Source: an uncultured Collinsella sp. (lineage in GTDB: Bacteria; Actinomycetota; Coriobacteriia; Coriobacteriales; Coriobacteriaceae). From it: DNA of 64,000 bases. Shown here piece after piece: positions 36,274-44,181 of this stretch. The position numbers and the translations under genes were made by a program. Within the stretch, counting starts at the first letter, position 1. Each line of letters begins with the position of its first letter. Location: assembly GCA_959596505.1 (NCBI GenBank), contig CAUFWM010000002.1, forward strand, positions 19,758-83,757, read 5' to 3'. The notes under the pieces were generated by a model that was not told the DNA's origin, searched no databases, and saw nothing but the letters and a program-made list of their open reading frames with translations.

Positions 36274-36703
36274 ATATATATGCGCCATAAGGTGCGACGC
36301 AAATGCTGTAACTGTCGCTAATGGTGAAGCCGCGCGCGTAATCGCGGCACGGTGGCATAGAGAAAGCCCGGTATGTCCGATTGAACATGAAGTCGTGCTC
36401 CTCCATTTTCTTCGCGCTTATAGTGCCAAGCAAGGTACCGTCCTCGTCTAGTATTACAGCGGCTCCATCCTCAACTTCCCAATGCGGTGGCATGTTCCTC
36501 TTCGTTTGCCGCTTAAGTTTGACCGAAAACGGTGCGAATGGCTGGTGAGTGGACAAAGCGTCTTCAAATGCCGTATAGCTGTGGGTGTATAGGCAGTCAC
36601 TCGCTAGCGCCCAGAGGGCGAACGGCACGTCCATTGGCGGCTGTCCAGCTCCCTGCTGAGCCTTTGCCGCCGTTTTGCTCATTGACTTTTTAAAAAGTCC
36701 CAT
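36272..36703 (-). CDS. Hypothetical phage protein downstream of the repressor
   Basis: I do not recognise this 143-residue protein. It begins MGLFKKSMSKTAAKAQQGAG, a basic stretch, and then is mixed alpha/beta without clear motifs (VEDGAAVILDEDGTLLGTI looks like a beta-hairpin). The ATG at 36703 lies four bases past the repressor stop, so the two are one operon. Genes in this place often encode superinfection or lysogeny accessory proteins; that is context only. Confidence 0.7.
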   Translation of the reverse strand: MGLFKKSMSKTAAKAQQGAGQPPMDVPFALWALASDCLYTHSYTAFEDALSTHQPFAPFSVKLKRQTKRNMPPHWEVEDGAAVILDEDGTLLGTISAKKMEEHDFMFNRTYRAFSMPPCRDYARGFTISDSYSICVAPYGAYI

Positions 36704-36707
36704 AAAG

Positions 36708-36929
36708 CTATTCACCGTCCTCGTATGATTCCGCGCGCTCGAGTAGCTCGTCGACCGTGATACCCATCGCGTGCGCGATCTTGTAAACAATGCTTGCCTT
36801 GGGATCTTTTATCTTCCCACTGAAAATCTGGGAGACGTGGGCGTCGGATAACCCAGAAGCCCTGCAAACGTCGGCCTGCTTCATGCCGCGCTCGCCAAGA
36901 TAGTCAATCAATGCGCGTGAGAGCTGCAT
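36708..36929 (-). CDS. XRE-family HTH regulator, likely lysogeny repressor
   Basis: This 73-residue protein is a single helix-turn-helix domain: MKQADVCRASGLSDAHVSQIFSGK in outline, with VCRASGLSDAHVSQIF as the HTH core, then a conserved IVYKIAHAMGITVDELL tail. It has no CI-like cleavage or dimer domain. It is divergent from the Cro-like gene at 37068, with three operator-like palindromes between them, which supports a phage immunity switch. Confidence 0.85.
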   Translation of the reverse strand: MQLSRALIDYLGERGMKQADVCRASGLSDAHVSQIFSGKIKDPKASIVYKIAHAMGITVDELLERAESYEDGE

Positions 36930-36967
36930 TTGTAGCTCCTCTCCATCTAAAGACTGTACGAATAAAT

Positions 36968-37055
36968 CCTAACAGAAATTAGGAAAACTTCAACATTCTA
37001 TTGATTCCTAATGTGCATTAGGTTACTGTATCCAATGTACCTAATGTAGATTAGG
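36968..37055. promoter_or_regulatory. Three-operator immunity switch region
   Basis: Three 16-base palindromes share CCTAA(N6)TTAGG: 36968-36983 (CCTAACAGAAATTAGG), 37007-37022 (CCTAATGTGCATTAGG, perfect) and 37040-37055 (CCTAATGTAGATTAGG). The middle one lies exactly between a TTGATT (37001-37006) and a weak TACTGT (37024-37029), so binding would block the rightward promoter. The third abuts the cro ribosome site. Confidence 0.85.
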
Positions 37056-37067
37056 AAGGAGGTACGG

Positions 37068-37271
37068 ATGAACAGCCTTCAAGGACTGGTGGCGGCCCGA
37101 GTTGCGGAGCTGAACATTACTAAGCAGAGTCTTGCCGACGCTGTCGGGGTATCGCTCGTCACCTTCAACAAGAAGGTATGCGGCGAGTCTGACATCACCA
37201 TCACAGAGGCACGAAAGCTCGCAAAGGCTATCGAGGTGAGCAGCGATGAAGTCTGCCGACTCGCGCCATAG
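37068..37271 (+). CDS. Cro-like XRE HTH protein
   Basis: This 67-residue protein has a helix-turn-helix (ITKQSLADAVGVSLVTFNKK) and a second half EARKLAKAIEVSSDEVC as in phage Cro-like regulators. AAGGAGG precedes the ATG, and the third operator ends at that ribosome site. It is the first gene of the rightward early operon and overlaps the next small gene by 26 bases. Confidence 0.82.
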   Translation: MNSLQGLVAARVAELNITKQSLADAVGVSLVTFNKKVCGESDITITEARKLAKAIEVSSDEVCRLAP

Positions 37272-37380
37272 CGAAAGTAAGCCCAAGACCCCGCGCGAGA
37301 TAGCGCTCGACACCATGTGCTCGACGCTTCGGGCGGCGTACCGGGAATGGGAGAGGAAGGAGGAGGGCAAGAGACAGTGA
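37246..37380 (+). CDS. Small phage protein (44 residues)
   Basis: A short frame starts at ATG 37246 with GAGGTGAG upstream and ends TGA at 37380, overlapping the next GTG start as GTGA. The product (PREIALDTMCSTLRAAYREW is its core) is charged and helical. The tight overlaps on both sides favour a real gene. Function unknown. Confidence 0.6.
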   Translation: MKSADSRHSESKPKTPREIALDTMCSTLRAAYREWERKEEGKRQ

Positions 37381-37730
37381 GGCAATGGTCGACACGTGAG
37401 ATCCGGTACCTGAAGGAACACGCCGGCGATGGCGCCAAGGAGATAGCCAAGGCGCTCGGACGGACTACCGAGGCCGTGAAGCTCCAGGCGAGGAAGTGCG
37501 GCATATCGCTCCGGCAGCGCTGGATGTGCCCGAAGTGCGGGCGCATGACGTTCAAGCCGCTGAACAAGGCGAACGGCTGGTGCGCGGAGTGCACGAAGGA
37601 GGGCCACGTGGCAGACCTCAGGGAGCAGGCCAGCGCGATGCGCGAGGAGGCTGCGAGGTCCAAGCGGAACGACCGCGAGCGGCAGAGGTGCTACAGCGCC
37701 AAGAGCCGCGCGAAAAAGTCCCAAAAATAA
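37377..37730 (+). CDS. HTH and zinc-ribbon phage protein
   Basis: This 117-residue protein starts at GTG 37377, four bases inside the previous stop. The N-terminal part (TREIRYLKEHAGDGAKEIAK, then LGRTTEAVKLQARKCGI) is a SANT/Myb-like or sigma-4-like HTH of the kind seen in phage regulators. It is followed by a CPKCG...CAEC zinc ribbon and a basic tail. It probably binds DNA and may control early or late transcription. Confidence 0.7.
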   Translation: MRQWSTREIRYLKEHAGDGAKEIAKALGRTTEAVKLQARKCGISLRQRWMCPKCGRMTFKPLNKANGWCAECTKEGHVADLREQASAMREEAARSKRNDRERQRCYSAKSRAKKSQK

Positions 37731-37786
37731 AGACCCTAAAAAACACCCTAGCCCTGACCTGCGGAAACATCAGAAGGGAACACAAG

Positions 37787-38068
37787 ATGTACACATACAA
37801 AGAAGCGAGCGCCCCCAGCTACCAACTTGTGAGCACTCGCCGAAACAGCCCCAGACATGAGGCTCAGACCATCATAGCACCCAAGTCATACCGACCGACC
37901 GTCCGCGAGCAGCTCGACTCCGATGCGTTCAGGGCGGGGGCCATGGTCGGCTTCATCGCCGCCGCGGTCCTGTTCGCGGCGATCCTGACCGTCTTCGTCC
38001 TCCCGACGATGGACGGCGCGGTCCAGGCTGCCAAGGCCGCATGCGCTGCGGGGGCCGTCAATGCGTAA
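37787..38068 (+). CDS. Small single-pass membrane protein
   Basis: The 93-residue product has one strong transmembrane helix at about residues 53-75 (MVGFIAAAVLFAAILTVFVL) after a basic soluble N-terminus. AAGGGA lies upstream of the ATG. It overlaps the next gene by eight bases. Function unknown; a superinfection-exclusion role is possible but unproven. Confidence 0.65.
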   Translation: MYTYKEASAPSYQLVSTRRNSPRHEAQTIIAPKSYRPTVREQLDSDAFRAGAMVGFIAAAVLFAAILTVFVLPTMDGAVQAAKAACAAGAVNA

Positions 38069-38399
38069 CGACGAGAGATACCGCCAGAAGCCGATGAGCA
38101 ACCAGCTCGAGATTTTCGGCCTCGGCGCGGACGGCGAGCAGGACATGGCCGAGGCGCGCGCATGGATAGGCGAGCACCCGCGGGCGTGGGACTTCATGGT
38201 CGAGCAGGCCACCCGCCTCAACCGCAAGGGCTACGTCTCGATCAACTACCTCATCCACATGGTGCGCAACGAGCTGCACGTCGGCGTGAAGAACGGCCTC
38301 GCGCCGAGCCTCGCCCGCATCATGGAGGCGCGCTACCCGCACCTGAGGCACGCGTTCAACAAGCACCGCTCCAAGAGCGACGGGTTCGTCGATGAGTAG
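38061..38399 (+). CDS. Conserved phage early protein, unknown function
   Basis: This 112-residue protein contains NQLEIFG near the start and AWIGEHPRAWDFMVEQATRL, a helical region. I cannot assign a family with confidence. Its location directly before a PD-(D/E)XK nuclease suggests a role in phage DNA metabolism. It overlaps both neighbours by eight bases. Confidence 0.7.
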   Translation: MRNDERYRQKPMSNQLEIFGLGADGEQDMAEARAWIGEHPRAWDFMVEQATRLNRKGYVSINYLIHMVRNELHVGVKNGLAPSLARIMEARYPHLRHAFNKHRSKSDGFVDE

Positions 38400-38760
38400 G
38401 AGCAGGAGGACCGCCAGGGACGCGGGCACGAGGTTCGAGCGACTGGTCGCCGACTACCTCGCCGGGAGGCTGGGGGCCGACATCGACAGGCAGGTCAAGA
38501 CCGGCTCCAGGGACACGGGCGACATCCGCGGCGTGTCGATGGCCGGGCGGGGCATCGCGATCGAGTGCAAGGACTACCAGGGCAGGCACGAGCTGCCCAA
38601 GTGGCTGCGCGAGGCCGAGGTCGAGCGCAGGAACCGCGGGGCGGACTACGGCGTTGTCGTCTGGAAGCGCCGCGGGACCGCCATCCCCGGCGAGCAGTTC
38701 GTGACCATGACATTGGAGACGTTCGCGGCGATGCTCGCGGGCGCAGGCAGGGAGGAATAG
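38392..38760 (+). CDS. PD-(D/E)XK endonuclease, Holliday-junction resolvase-like
   Basis: This 122-residue protein has the nuclease core: an early Glu in GTRFERLVADYL, then Asp in DTGDIRGV and the ECK motif in GIAIECKDYQGRHELPKW. These match archaeal Hjc-like and phage resolvase or restriction-like folds. Next to ERF, DUF1351 and SSB it probably processes recombination intermediates of phage DNA. Start ATG 38392, eight bases inside the previous gene. Confidence 0.8.
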   Translation: MSRSRRTARDAGTRFERLVADYLAGRLGADIDRQVKTGSRDTGDIRGVSMAGRGIAIECKDYQGRHELPKWLREAEVERRNRGADYGVVVWKRRGTAIPGEQFVTMTLETFAAMLAGAGREE

Positions 38761-38762
38761 CA

Positions 38763-38975
38763 ATGGAGAGCACAAACATACCGGTGGAGATCGAGGCCAA
38801 GTTCAAGCAGGCCACCGTGAAGGGCGGCGTCGCCGTCCTTCAGTTCGAGGTCGACACGGAGGACAGCGCGGCGTTCGACGCCATCCGCAAGAGCGGCGAG
38901 GAGGTCTGGCTGTCCATCCAGAGCAAGCAGCCGCAGATCCTGTTCGTTAGCCACGACGGGGAGGTGACCGAGTGA
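38763..38975 (+). CDS. Small phage protein (70 residues)
   Basis: A small beta-rich protein (VKGGVAVLQFEVDTEDSAAF; EEVWLSIQSKQPQILFVSHD). The short length and strands suggest a compact barrel. Function unknown. It starts two bases after the nuclease stop and overlaps the next start. Confidence 0.7.
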   Translation: MESTNIPVEIEAKFKQATVKGGVAVLQFEVDTEDSAAFDAIRKSGEEVWLSIQSKQPQILFVSHDGEVTE

Positions 38976-39196
38976 TGGAGGACTGCAAGGGGATGCTTGC
39001 CGAGCTGGCCGAGCTCGCCACGGAGGAGCAGGCGATGTTCACCATCTATGGCATAACCAAGTCCGACGAGGCGTTCGACAGGTTCTTGGACGCGCGCGAG
39101 AGGCTGTCCAAGTGGATCGTCGGGCACGCTGCCGTCATCGACGAGGCGATAGCAGAGAGGAAGTACAACCGGATGCTCAACGAGGAGGTCAGGTAA
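38975..39196 (+). CDS. Small phage protein (73 residues)
   Basis: A helical, acidic protein (MLAELAELATEEQAMFTIYG; EAFDRFLDARERLSKWIVGH) of unknown function. The start could be GTG 38972 or ATG 38975; both overlap the preceding TGA. Its stop TAA shares its last base with the next ATG. Confidence 0.68.
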   Translation: MEDCKGMLAELAELATEEQAMFTIYGITKSDEAFDRFLDARERLSKWIVGHAAVIDEAIAERKYNRMLNEEVR

Positions 39197-40089
39197 TGTC
39201 CGAGAAGAACGGGGCCGAGGAGGTCGTCGCCGAGGTCATCGAGGAGCAGGGGGCGTCCGACCTCGTCGTCACGTACTCGCCGTCCGTCATCAGCGCCAAC
39301 TTCGACGCGCTGGAGGCCCACGTCCGCGCGAAGGTCGCGGACTACGAGGGCGCCAAGTGCGACTTGACCAAGGACGACTCCATCAAGGAGGCGAAGCACG
39401 ACCGCTCCTACCTCAACGGGCTCAAGTCCGAGATAGAGGAGCGCCGAAAGGCCGTGAAGCGCGAGTACAACAAGCCGCTCGCCGCCTTCGAGAAGCGCTG
39501 CAAGGAGATCACGTCCATCATCGACGGCGCGTCGGACGGCATCAAGGCGCAGCTCGACGAGGCGGAGGAGAGGCGCAGGGCGGGCGCGAGGGCCGCACTC
39601 GAGGCCCACTACAGGGAGTTCGCGGAGCTCCTCTCGCCGGTCGTGCCCTACGAGCGCCTGCACGACGACAGATGGCTCAACAAGTCGTTCGGCGAGGTGA
39701 AGGCCAAGAAGGCCCTCGAGGACAAGGTCTCAGCCGTCGCGCGCGACTGGGACACGCTCAAGGCCCAGCGCGACTCCATGGCCAACTACGAGGTCGCCGA
39801 GCGCGAGCTGTTCCGCACGCTCGACCTTGGCTCGGCGCTCAACGCCGCCCGCGCCGCCGACGAGGAGGACGCCCGCATCGCCGCCATGCGCGAGGCGGTA
39901 GAGTCCACGCCCGCGCCGCGTCCCGCACCGAGGCGCCAGGCGGAACCCGCCGCCGCGGCGCGCCCCGAGCCGTCCTGCGCGTGGACGGTCGAGATCCCGT
40001 CCGCCACGCGCTCGCAGATGGAGCTGCTCGCCGCGGCGCTGCGCGAGCGCGGCATCACCGGCACCATCAAGTGCAAGGGGGTGTGCTAG
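39196..40089 (+). CDS. DUF1351 family recombination-associated protein
   Basis: The 297-residue protein resembles DUF1351 proteins, which occur with phage single-strand annealing proteins. It has a long charged coiled coil (SYLNGLKSEIEERRKAVKRE, YNKPLAAFEKRCKEI) and a Pro/Ala linker near residue 245 before a C-terminal region (WTVEIPSATRSQMELLAAAL). It directly precedes the ERF gene. A role in recombination or replication is inferred from context. Confidence 0.78.
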   Translation: MSEKNGAEEVVAEVIEEQGASDLVVTYSPSVISANFDALEAHVRAKVADYEGAKCDLTKDDSIKEAKHDRSYLNGLKSEIEERRKAVKREYNKPLAAFEKRCKEITSIIDGASDGIKAQLDEAEERRRAGARAALEAHYREFAELLSPVVPYERLHDDRWLNKSFGEVKAKKALEDKVSAVARDWDTLKAQRDSMANYEVAERELFRTLDLGSALNAARAADEEDARIAAMREAVESTPAPRPAPRRQAEPAAAARPEPSCAWTVEIPSATRSQMELLAAALRERGITGTIKCKGVC

Positions 40090-40647
40090 ATGGCCGACGA
40101 GGAGATGACGCTCTCCCAGGCGATAGCCAAGGTGCAGCGCTCCGTGACAGTCCCCAAGGCGCGCTACAACGCATTCGGGAAGTTCAGCTACCGCTCGTTC
40201 GAGGACATCGTCGCCGCGCTCAAGGAGCCCTGCAAGGAGGCGGGCGTGGCGTTCACGCTCCGGGACGGCATCTGCAAGGTGGGCGACCGCTACTACGTCG
40301 AGGCGACGTGCACGCTGTTCTTCGAGGACGGGCACGGCGATGCGAGGGAGTTCAAGGCCTACGCCCGCGAGGCGGAGCACAAGAGCGGCTCCGACGACGC
40401 GCAGGTGACCGGGATGGCGTCGAGCTACGCGCGCAAGTACGCGCTCTGCGGGCTGTTCGCCATCGACGGGCAGAGCGATCCGGACGCGCTCTCGGACAAG
40501 CCCGAGAAGGAGCCGCCCGAGAGCGGCGGCTTCACGGCGAAGTGCAAGGCCTGCGGCACGGCCTACACCTTCGAGTCGAAAGAGCAGTACGAGGAGTTCA
40601 AGAAGCACCCCGGCTGCTGCGCCACGCCGACGTGGCGCGTCCTGTAG
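40090..40647 (+). CDS. ERF family single-strand annealing protein
   Basis: ERF proteins anneal complementary DNA strands for phage recombination and circularisation. This 185-residue protein has the family core: YNAFGKFSYRSFEDIVAALK, then GVAFTLRDG and TGMASSYARKYALCGLFAID. A short C-terminal C4 zinc finger (CKACGTAYTF, then HPGCC) extends it. It starts one base after DUF1351 and is followed by ssb two genes later. Confidence 0.9.
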   Translation: MADEEMTLSQAIAKVQRSVTVPKARYNAFGKFSYRSFEDIVAALKEPCKEAGVAFTLRDGICKVGDRYYVEATCTLFFEDGHGDAREFKAYAREAEHKSGSDDAQVTGMASSYARKYALCGLFAIDGQSDPDALSDKPEKEPPESGGFTAKCKACGTAYTFESKEQYEEFKKHPGCCATPTWRVL

Positions 40648-40650
40648 GCC

Positions 40651-40998
40651 ATGCAGGACATGTACGCGCAGCGCGAGGAGCTGTTCGAGCGCCTCATGGC
40701 GGAGCTGGACACGCTCAGGCGGACGGGCCAGCAGTACGCCGAGAACGAGGCGGACTACCGCAGGGCGCTGCGCATCGCCATCCTCGAGGAGCGCTCCAAG
40801 GGCACGCCGGTGACCATCATCGGCGACCTGTGCCGGGGGCGCGAGGAGATAGCCGAGAAGAAGCAGCTGCGCGACTGCGCCGAAGCTCTCTACAAGGCAT
40901 CGAGCGAGGCGATCATGGCCCTCAAGCTGCGAATCAAGACAGTGGACGCCGACATCCAGAGGACATGGACGAGCGGCGGAGAGGAGACATACAGATGA
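40651..40998 (+). CDS. Phage early coiled-coil protein, unknown
   Basis: A 115-residue, charged, helical protein (REELFERLMAELDTLRRTGQ). Between ERF and ssb genes, with an ATGA overlap to ssb, it probably serves replication or recombination. I do not recognise the family. Confidence 0.72.
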   Translation: MQDMYAQREELFERLMAELDTLRRTGQQYAENEADYRRALRIAILEERSKGTPVTIIGDLCRGREEIAEKKQLRDCAEALYKASSEAIMALKLRIKTVDADIQRTWTSGGEETYR

Positions 40999-41591
40999 GC
41001 ATCAACAGAGTGGTGGTGTCGGGCAATCTGACCCGAGACCCCGAGCTACGCGTCACGCCGGGCGGCACGCAGGTGCTGGGCTTCGGCGTGGCCGTCAACG
41101 ACCGCCGCCGCAACCAGCAGACGGGGGAGTGGGAGGACTACCCCAACTTCATCGACTGCACCATGTTCGGCAACCGCGCCGAGGCGCTCTCGCGCATCCT
41201 GCACAAGGGTATGAAGGTCGCCATCGAGGGGAAGCTGCGCTACAGCTCCTGGGAGGACAAGAACGGGGGCGGCAGGCGCTCGAAGGTCGAGATCATCCCC
41301 GACGAGGTCGTCCTCATGAGCCAGAACCCCAACGGCCAGCAGGCGCCGCAGTACGCGCCGCAGGGATACCAGCAGCAGTTCGCGCCGCAGCAGGCGCCGC
41401 AAACCGCCCCGCAGGCGTATGTCCCGCAACCGGCGCCCCAGCAGCCCGCGCCGCAGTGGAGCGCCCAGCAGGCCTACCAGCAGGCCCCGCAGGCGGCTCC
41501 GCAGCGACCCCAGCAGGCACCGCAGGCCGCCCCGCAGCCGGCACCCGCCAAGCAGCAGCTGGACGTGTACGACGAGGACATCCCGTTCTGA
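40995..41591 (+). CDS. ssb: Single-stranded DNA-binding protein
   Basis: The 198-residue protein has a full OB fold (MSINRVVVSGNLTRDPELRV, FGVAVNDRR, FIDCTMFGNRAEALSRIL), a Gln/Pro/Ala-rich linker of about 80 residues and the acidic tail DVYDEDIPF that recruits partner proteins. It binds ssDNA during phage replication. The ATG overlaps the previous stop (ATGA), and the stop overlaps the next ATG (TGATG). Confidence 0.96.
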   Translation: MSINRVVVSGNLTRDPELRVTPGGTQVLGFGVAVNDRRRNQQTGEWEDYPNFIDCTMFGNRAEALSRILHKGMKVAIEGKLRYSSWEDKNGGGRRSKVEIIPDEVVLMSQNPNGQQAPQYAPQGYQQQFAPQQAPQTAPQAYVPQPAPQQPAPQWSAQQAYQQAPQAAPQRPQQAPQAAPQPAPAKQQLDVYDEDIPF

Positions 41592-41701
41592 TGGGGCGCG
41601 TACCCGACATCATCCGCGACCACTGGGAGGCGGCCCTTTTCGCCACCTCCTTCTCCGCGGGTTTCCTGTTCTTCTCTTCGCTTCTATGGGGGTGGTTCTG
41701 A
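41591..41701 (+). CDS. Tiny membrane protein (36 residues)
   Basis: The frame has TGATG overlaps at both ends. The product has one hydrophobic helix (ALFATSFSAGFLFFSSLLWG) after a short charged start. Function unknown. Confidence 0.55.
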   Translation: MGRVPDIIRDHWEAALFATSFSAGFLFFSSLLWGWF

Positions 41702-42558
41702 TGGCATTCACCGTGTTCGACAGCTTCGCCGAGGTCTACGACGACTTCGACGAGAGCGACACCGAGGACATGCGCGACCGCGCGGTGCTCGCCGACGCGA
41801 TCATGATGTACGGCCTGCACGGAGTCGAACCCGACCTCCCGAAGCACCTGCGCCGCGTGTTCAAGGCCATGAAGAACGCCATCGACAACTCTAAGGACGC
41901 GCGCGGCAGGGGCGGGAAGGGCGGCCGACCACGCAAGAAACCGACTGCCGACAAACCCGAATCGCAGGTTTCCGAAAGTGAAAACCTAGGTTTTCCAAAC
42001 GTGAAACCAGTTTCCGACAAACCTGAAACGCAGGTTTCCGAAAGTGAAAACCCTAACCTAACCTACCCTAGCCTGTCCTGTACTGAACTGGTCTGTGATG
42101 AGGGCGATGCCCCAGCCGCGCCGCCCGAGTTCGAGCCGCCGTCGCTGGAGGAGGCCCGCGGTTACTTCGGCGCCAACCGCCTGAACGGCGACCCGGACGC
42201 CTTCTGGGCCTTTTTCGAGTCGCAGGGCTGGGTCAAGAGCAACGGCCAGCCGGTGAGCAACTGGGGCGCCCTGGCACTCGACTGGTCCAGGCGCCAGAAG
42301 CGCATCGACGCCGACGACCGTGCGAGGGGCAAGCCGACCGCCTCGGAGGTCGAGGCCGCGACGTTCAGGCCAGCGAGGACGCCCGAGGAGGCGCTGGCCG
42401 AGCAGGAGCGCCGGTGGGCCGCCGAGCACCCGGGCATCGACCCGGGCAAGGTCGAGGCCCCGCGGGGCACGACCGCGAGCAGGGACCAGTTCGGGCTGTA
42501 CCAGGACGCGCAGAGGCTGCTGGCCGCCCGCGCCGCGTGCGAGGGGAGGCTCTCATGA
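41701..42558 (+). CDS. Phage replication initiation protein, likely
   Basis: This 285-residue protein starts with an acidic domain (MAFTVFDSFAEVYDDFDESD) that recalls DUF6291-type N-termini of phage replication proteins. A Lys/Gly-rich linker and an imperfect protein repeat (KPESQVSESEN, then KPETQVSESEN) follow. The C-terminal part (ARGYFGANRLNGDPDAFWAF, GWVKSNGQPVSNWGALALDW) looks like the DnaD-like or helicase-loading end of phage initiators. The repeat region in DNA may be the phage origin. Confidence 0.72.
   Translation: MAFTVFDSFAEVYDDFDESDTEDMRDRAVLADAIMMYGLHGVEPDLPKHLRRVFKAMKNAIDNSKDARGRGGKGGRPRKKPTADKPESQVSESENLGFPNVKPVSDKPETQVSESENPNLTYPSLSCTELVCDEGDAPAAPPEFEPPSLEEARGYFGANRLNGDPDAFWAFFESQGWVKSNGQPVSNWGALALDWSRRQKRIDADDRARGKPTASEVEAATFRPARTPEEALAEQERRWAAEHPGIDPGKVEAPRGTTASRDQFGLYQDAQRLLAARAACEGRLS
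41948..42070 (+). repeat. Intragenic 39-bp iterons and palindrome, candidate phage origin
   Basis: Two 39-base copies (41948-41986 and 42014-42052) differ at two positions, 66 bases apart. Between them is a perfect 16-base palindrome, GAAAACCTAGGTTTTC (41980-41995). The second copy contains a seven-base stem AAACCTG/CAGGTTT. A CCTAA-rich, AT-richer stretch follows to about 42070. As in lambda O, the origin may lie inside the initiator gene. Confidence 0.7.
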
Positions 42559-43007
42559 TCCTCGACGCGGGCCCGCTGAGGGGATGGCCGAAGGAGCGCG
42601 CCGAGCTGTACGGCAAGCCCCACCTCGGGGCGAGGTACACGCACGACACGGCATATGAGCCGACGCAGGCCCGGTGCGCGGTGTGCGGAAGGCGCGCCTC
42701 CAACTGCCACCACGTCGCCCGCAGGTCATGGGGGAAGACGTTCAGGCTCGTCACGCCCAACGGGGTGTGGGAGCTGCGCAGCCCGCTGTTCGCCCTATGC
42801 GGCTCCGGCACGACCGGGTGCCACGGGAAGTTCCACGACGGCAGCCTCAGGGCCGAGTGGGTATGGCGCACCGGGGCGGCCGAGGAGGCATGGTGGTCCG
42901 GCACACTGCTCAGGGAGTACCCGCCGCACAGCCCCGACCTCTACATGTTCGGCTACTGGGCCATCACCGACCGATACGGAAACGAGATCATCCGAGAGGT
43001 GAAATGA
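42555..43007 (+). CDS. HNH-type zinc-finger nuclease-like protein
   Basis: A 150-residue protein with CAVCGRRASNCHHVARRSWG and later CGSGTTGCHGKFHDG, spacing that fits an HNH nuclease fold with a structural zinc. It follows the replication gene with an ATGA overlap. It may cut DNA during replication or packaging; the activity is inferred. Confidence 0.7.
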   Translation: MILDAGPLRGWPKERAELYGKPHLGARYTHDTAYEPTQARCAVCGRRASNCHHVARRSWGKTFRLVTPNGVWELRSPLFALCGSGTTGCHGKFHDGSLRAEWVWRTGAAEEAWWSGTLLREYPPHSPDLYMFGYWAITDRYGNEIIREVK

Positions 43008-43414
43008 CGATGGAGATCACCAACTGCGAGCAGTACGTGCTCGCCGAGCTCGACTACGAGCAGCGCCGCAACGAGCGCCTCGTGGCCGAGAACAACAAGC
43101 TGGCCAAGCAGCTCGACGCCATGACCAAGATGGCCAACGGCTACCGACAGATCATCAACCGGCCCAAGACGCCCATTGAGGAGCTGGCCGACAGGGTCAT
43201 GCGCGAGGAGATGCTGACCCGCTTCACCTACGCCGAGGTCACGGACGTCAAGAGCGCGTTCAGCGGAAGGCTGCTCGACTTCGACGAATGGTGCCACGAT
43301 GCGATGCGATATGTGGCGCTGGCGGACGGCGTCGGCGAGGAGGAGTTCATCCGGTTCATGCGCCGGGACCTCAAGAGGATTTACGACAAGAAGGTGGCCA
43401 GGAGTGTCGAATAG
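43004..43414 (+). CDS. Phage early protein, unknown (136 residues)
   Basis: The protein has an N-terminal coiled coil (RRNERLVAENNKLAKQLDAM) and a helical C-terminal half (FDEWCHDAMRYVALADG). It starts inside the previous stop. I do not recognise a family. Confidence 0.7.
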   Translation: MTMEITNCEQYVLAELDYEQRRNERLVAENNKLAKQLDAMTKMANGYRQIINRPKTPIEELADRVMREEMLTRFTYAEVTDVKSAFSGRLLDFDEWCHDAMRYVALADGVGEEEFIRFMRRDLKRIYDKKVARSVE

Positions 43415-43451
43415 AGGCCGCCGTGCCCGACAAGAGCGGCAGGGCGGGCCG

Positions 43452-43850
43452 ATGAATGACGAGAAGGCCATCGCCGCGGCCATCCACGCCGGGCTCCAGA
43501 GCGACGACGTGACCGACCTGTACACGGGCGACTGCAGGGGCTGCGGCGAGTGCTGCTCGCGCTTCCTGCCCGTGAGCCCGTTCGACCGGGTGCGCCTCGA
43601 GGCGTACGTGCGCCGGAACGGAATCGAGCCCGTCGAGCCCAGGGCGGAGTACGACCTGCTGTGCCCTTACCTCACGGGCGGGCGAGAGTGCGCGGTCTAC
43701 GCCGCGAGGCCCGAGATCTGCCGCGCCTACCGGTGCGACAGGCACAAGAGGGGCGAGCTGGGCATATTCTTCGGCGCTGAGTGCGCCGAGGTGACCGACA
43801 TGCGCGCGCTCGCGGAATCCATGGCCGGCGACGTCTATGGATGCGAATAG
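43452..43850 (+). CDS. YkgJ-type Cys-cluster protein
   Basis: The 132-residue protein has the Cys pattern CRGCGECCSRFLPVSPFD, CPYL, CAVYAARPEICRAYRCD of YkgJ family proteins, which may bind zinc or an iron-sulfur cluster. Phages often carry one in the early region; its role is unknown. Confidence 0.8.
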   Translation: MNDEKAIAAAIHAGLQSDDVTDLYTGDCRGCGECCSRFLPVSPFDRVRLEAYVRRNGIEPVEPRAEYDLLCPYLTGGRECAVYAARPEICRAYRCDRHKRGELGIFFGAECAEVTDMRALAESMAGDVYGCE

Positions 43851-43872
43851 GAACCGAATGGAAGGAATACCG

Positions 43873-44151
43873 ATGACCGACGAGAAGAAGACCGGCGAGA
43901 CGTCCGAGACGCCATACCCCGGGACGCTTAGCTGGGCGACGACGCGGTTGCTGGAGGCAATCGGAGAGGCCGCGAAGGCCGCCGCCGAGATGCTGTGGGA
44001 GAGCATCACACGCGTGTTCAGAGACGCCCGCCGTCTCATGAGGAAGCTCGCGAAGGCGCTCGACCCGAAGTGGCAGCGCCGCCGCCGTCGCGCACTCGCC
44101 CGCTCGCGCCGCAACAACCTGTACCTGAAGAGTATCGGGAGGTGCCGGTGA
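43873..44151 (+). CDS. Basic phage protein, unknown (92 residues)
   Basis: An amphipathic helical middle (LLEAIGEAAKAAAEMLWESI) is followed by an Arg-rich tail (WQRRRRRALARSRRNN) that may bind nucleic acid. I start it at ATG 43873, with GGAAGGAA six bases upstream; an in-frame ATG at 43837 overlaps the previous gene. Confidence 0.65.
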   Translation: MTDEKKTGETSETPYPGTLSWATTRLLEAIGEAAKAAAEMLWESITRVFRDARRLMRKLAKALDPKWQRRRRRALARSRRNNLYLKSIGRCR

Positions 44152-44181
44152 TGGGCGGCAAGTACAGGAAGGAGCGGGGGA

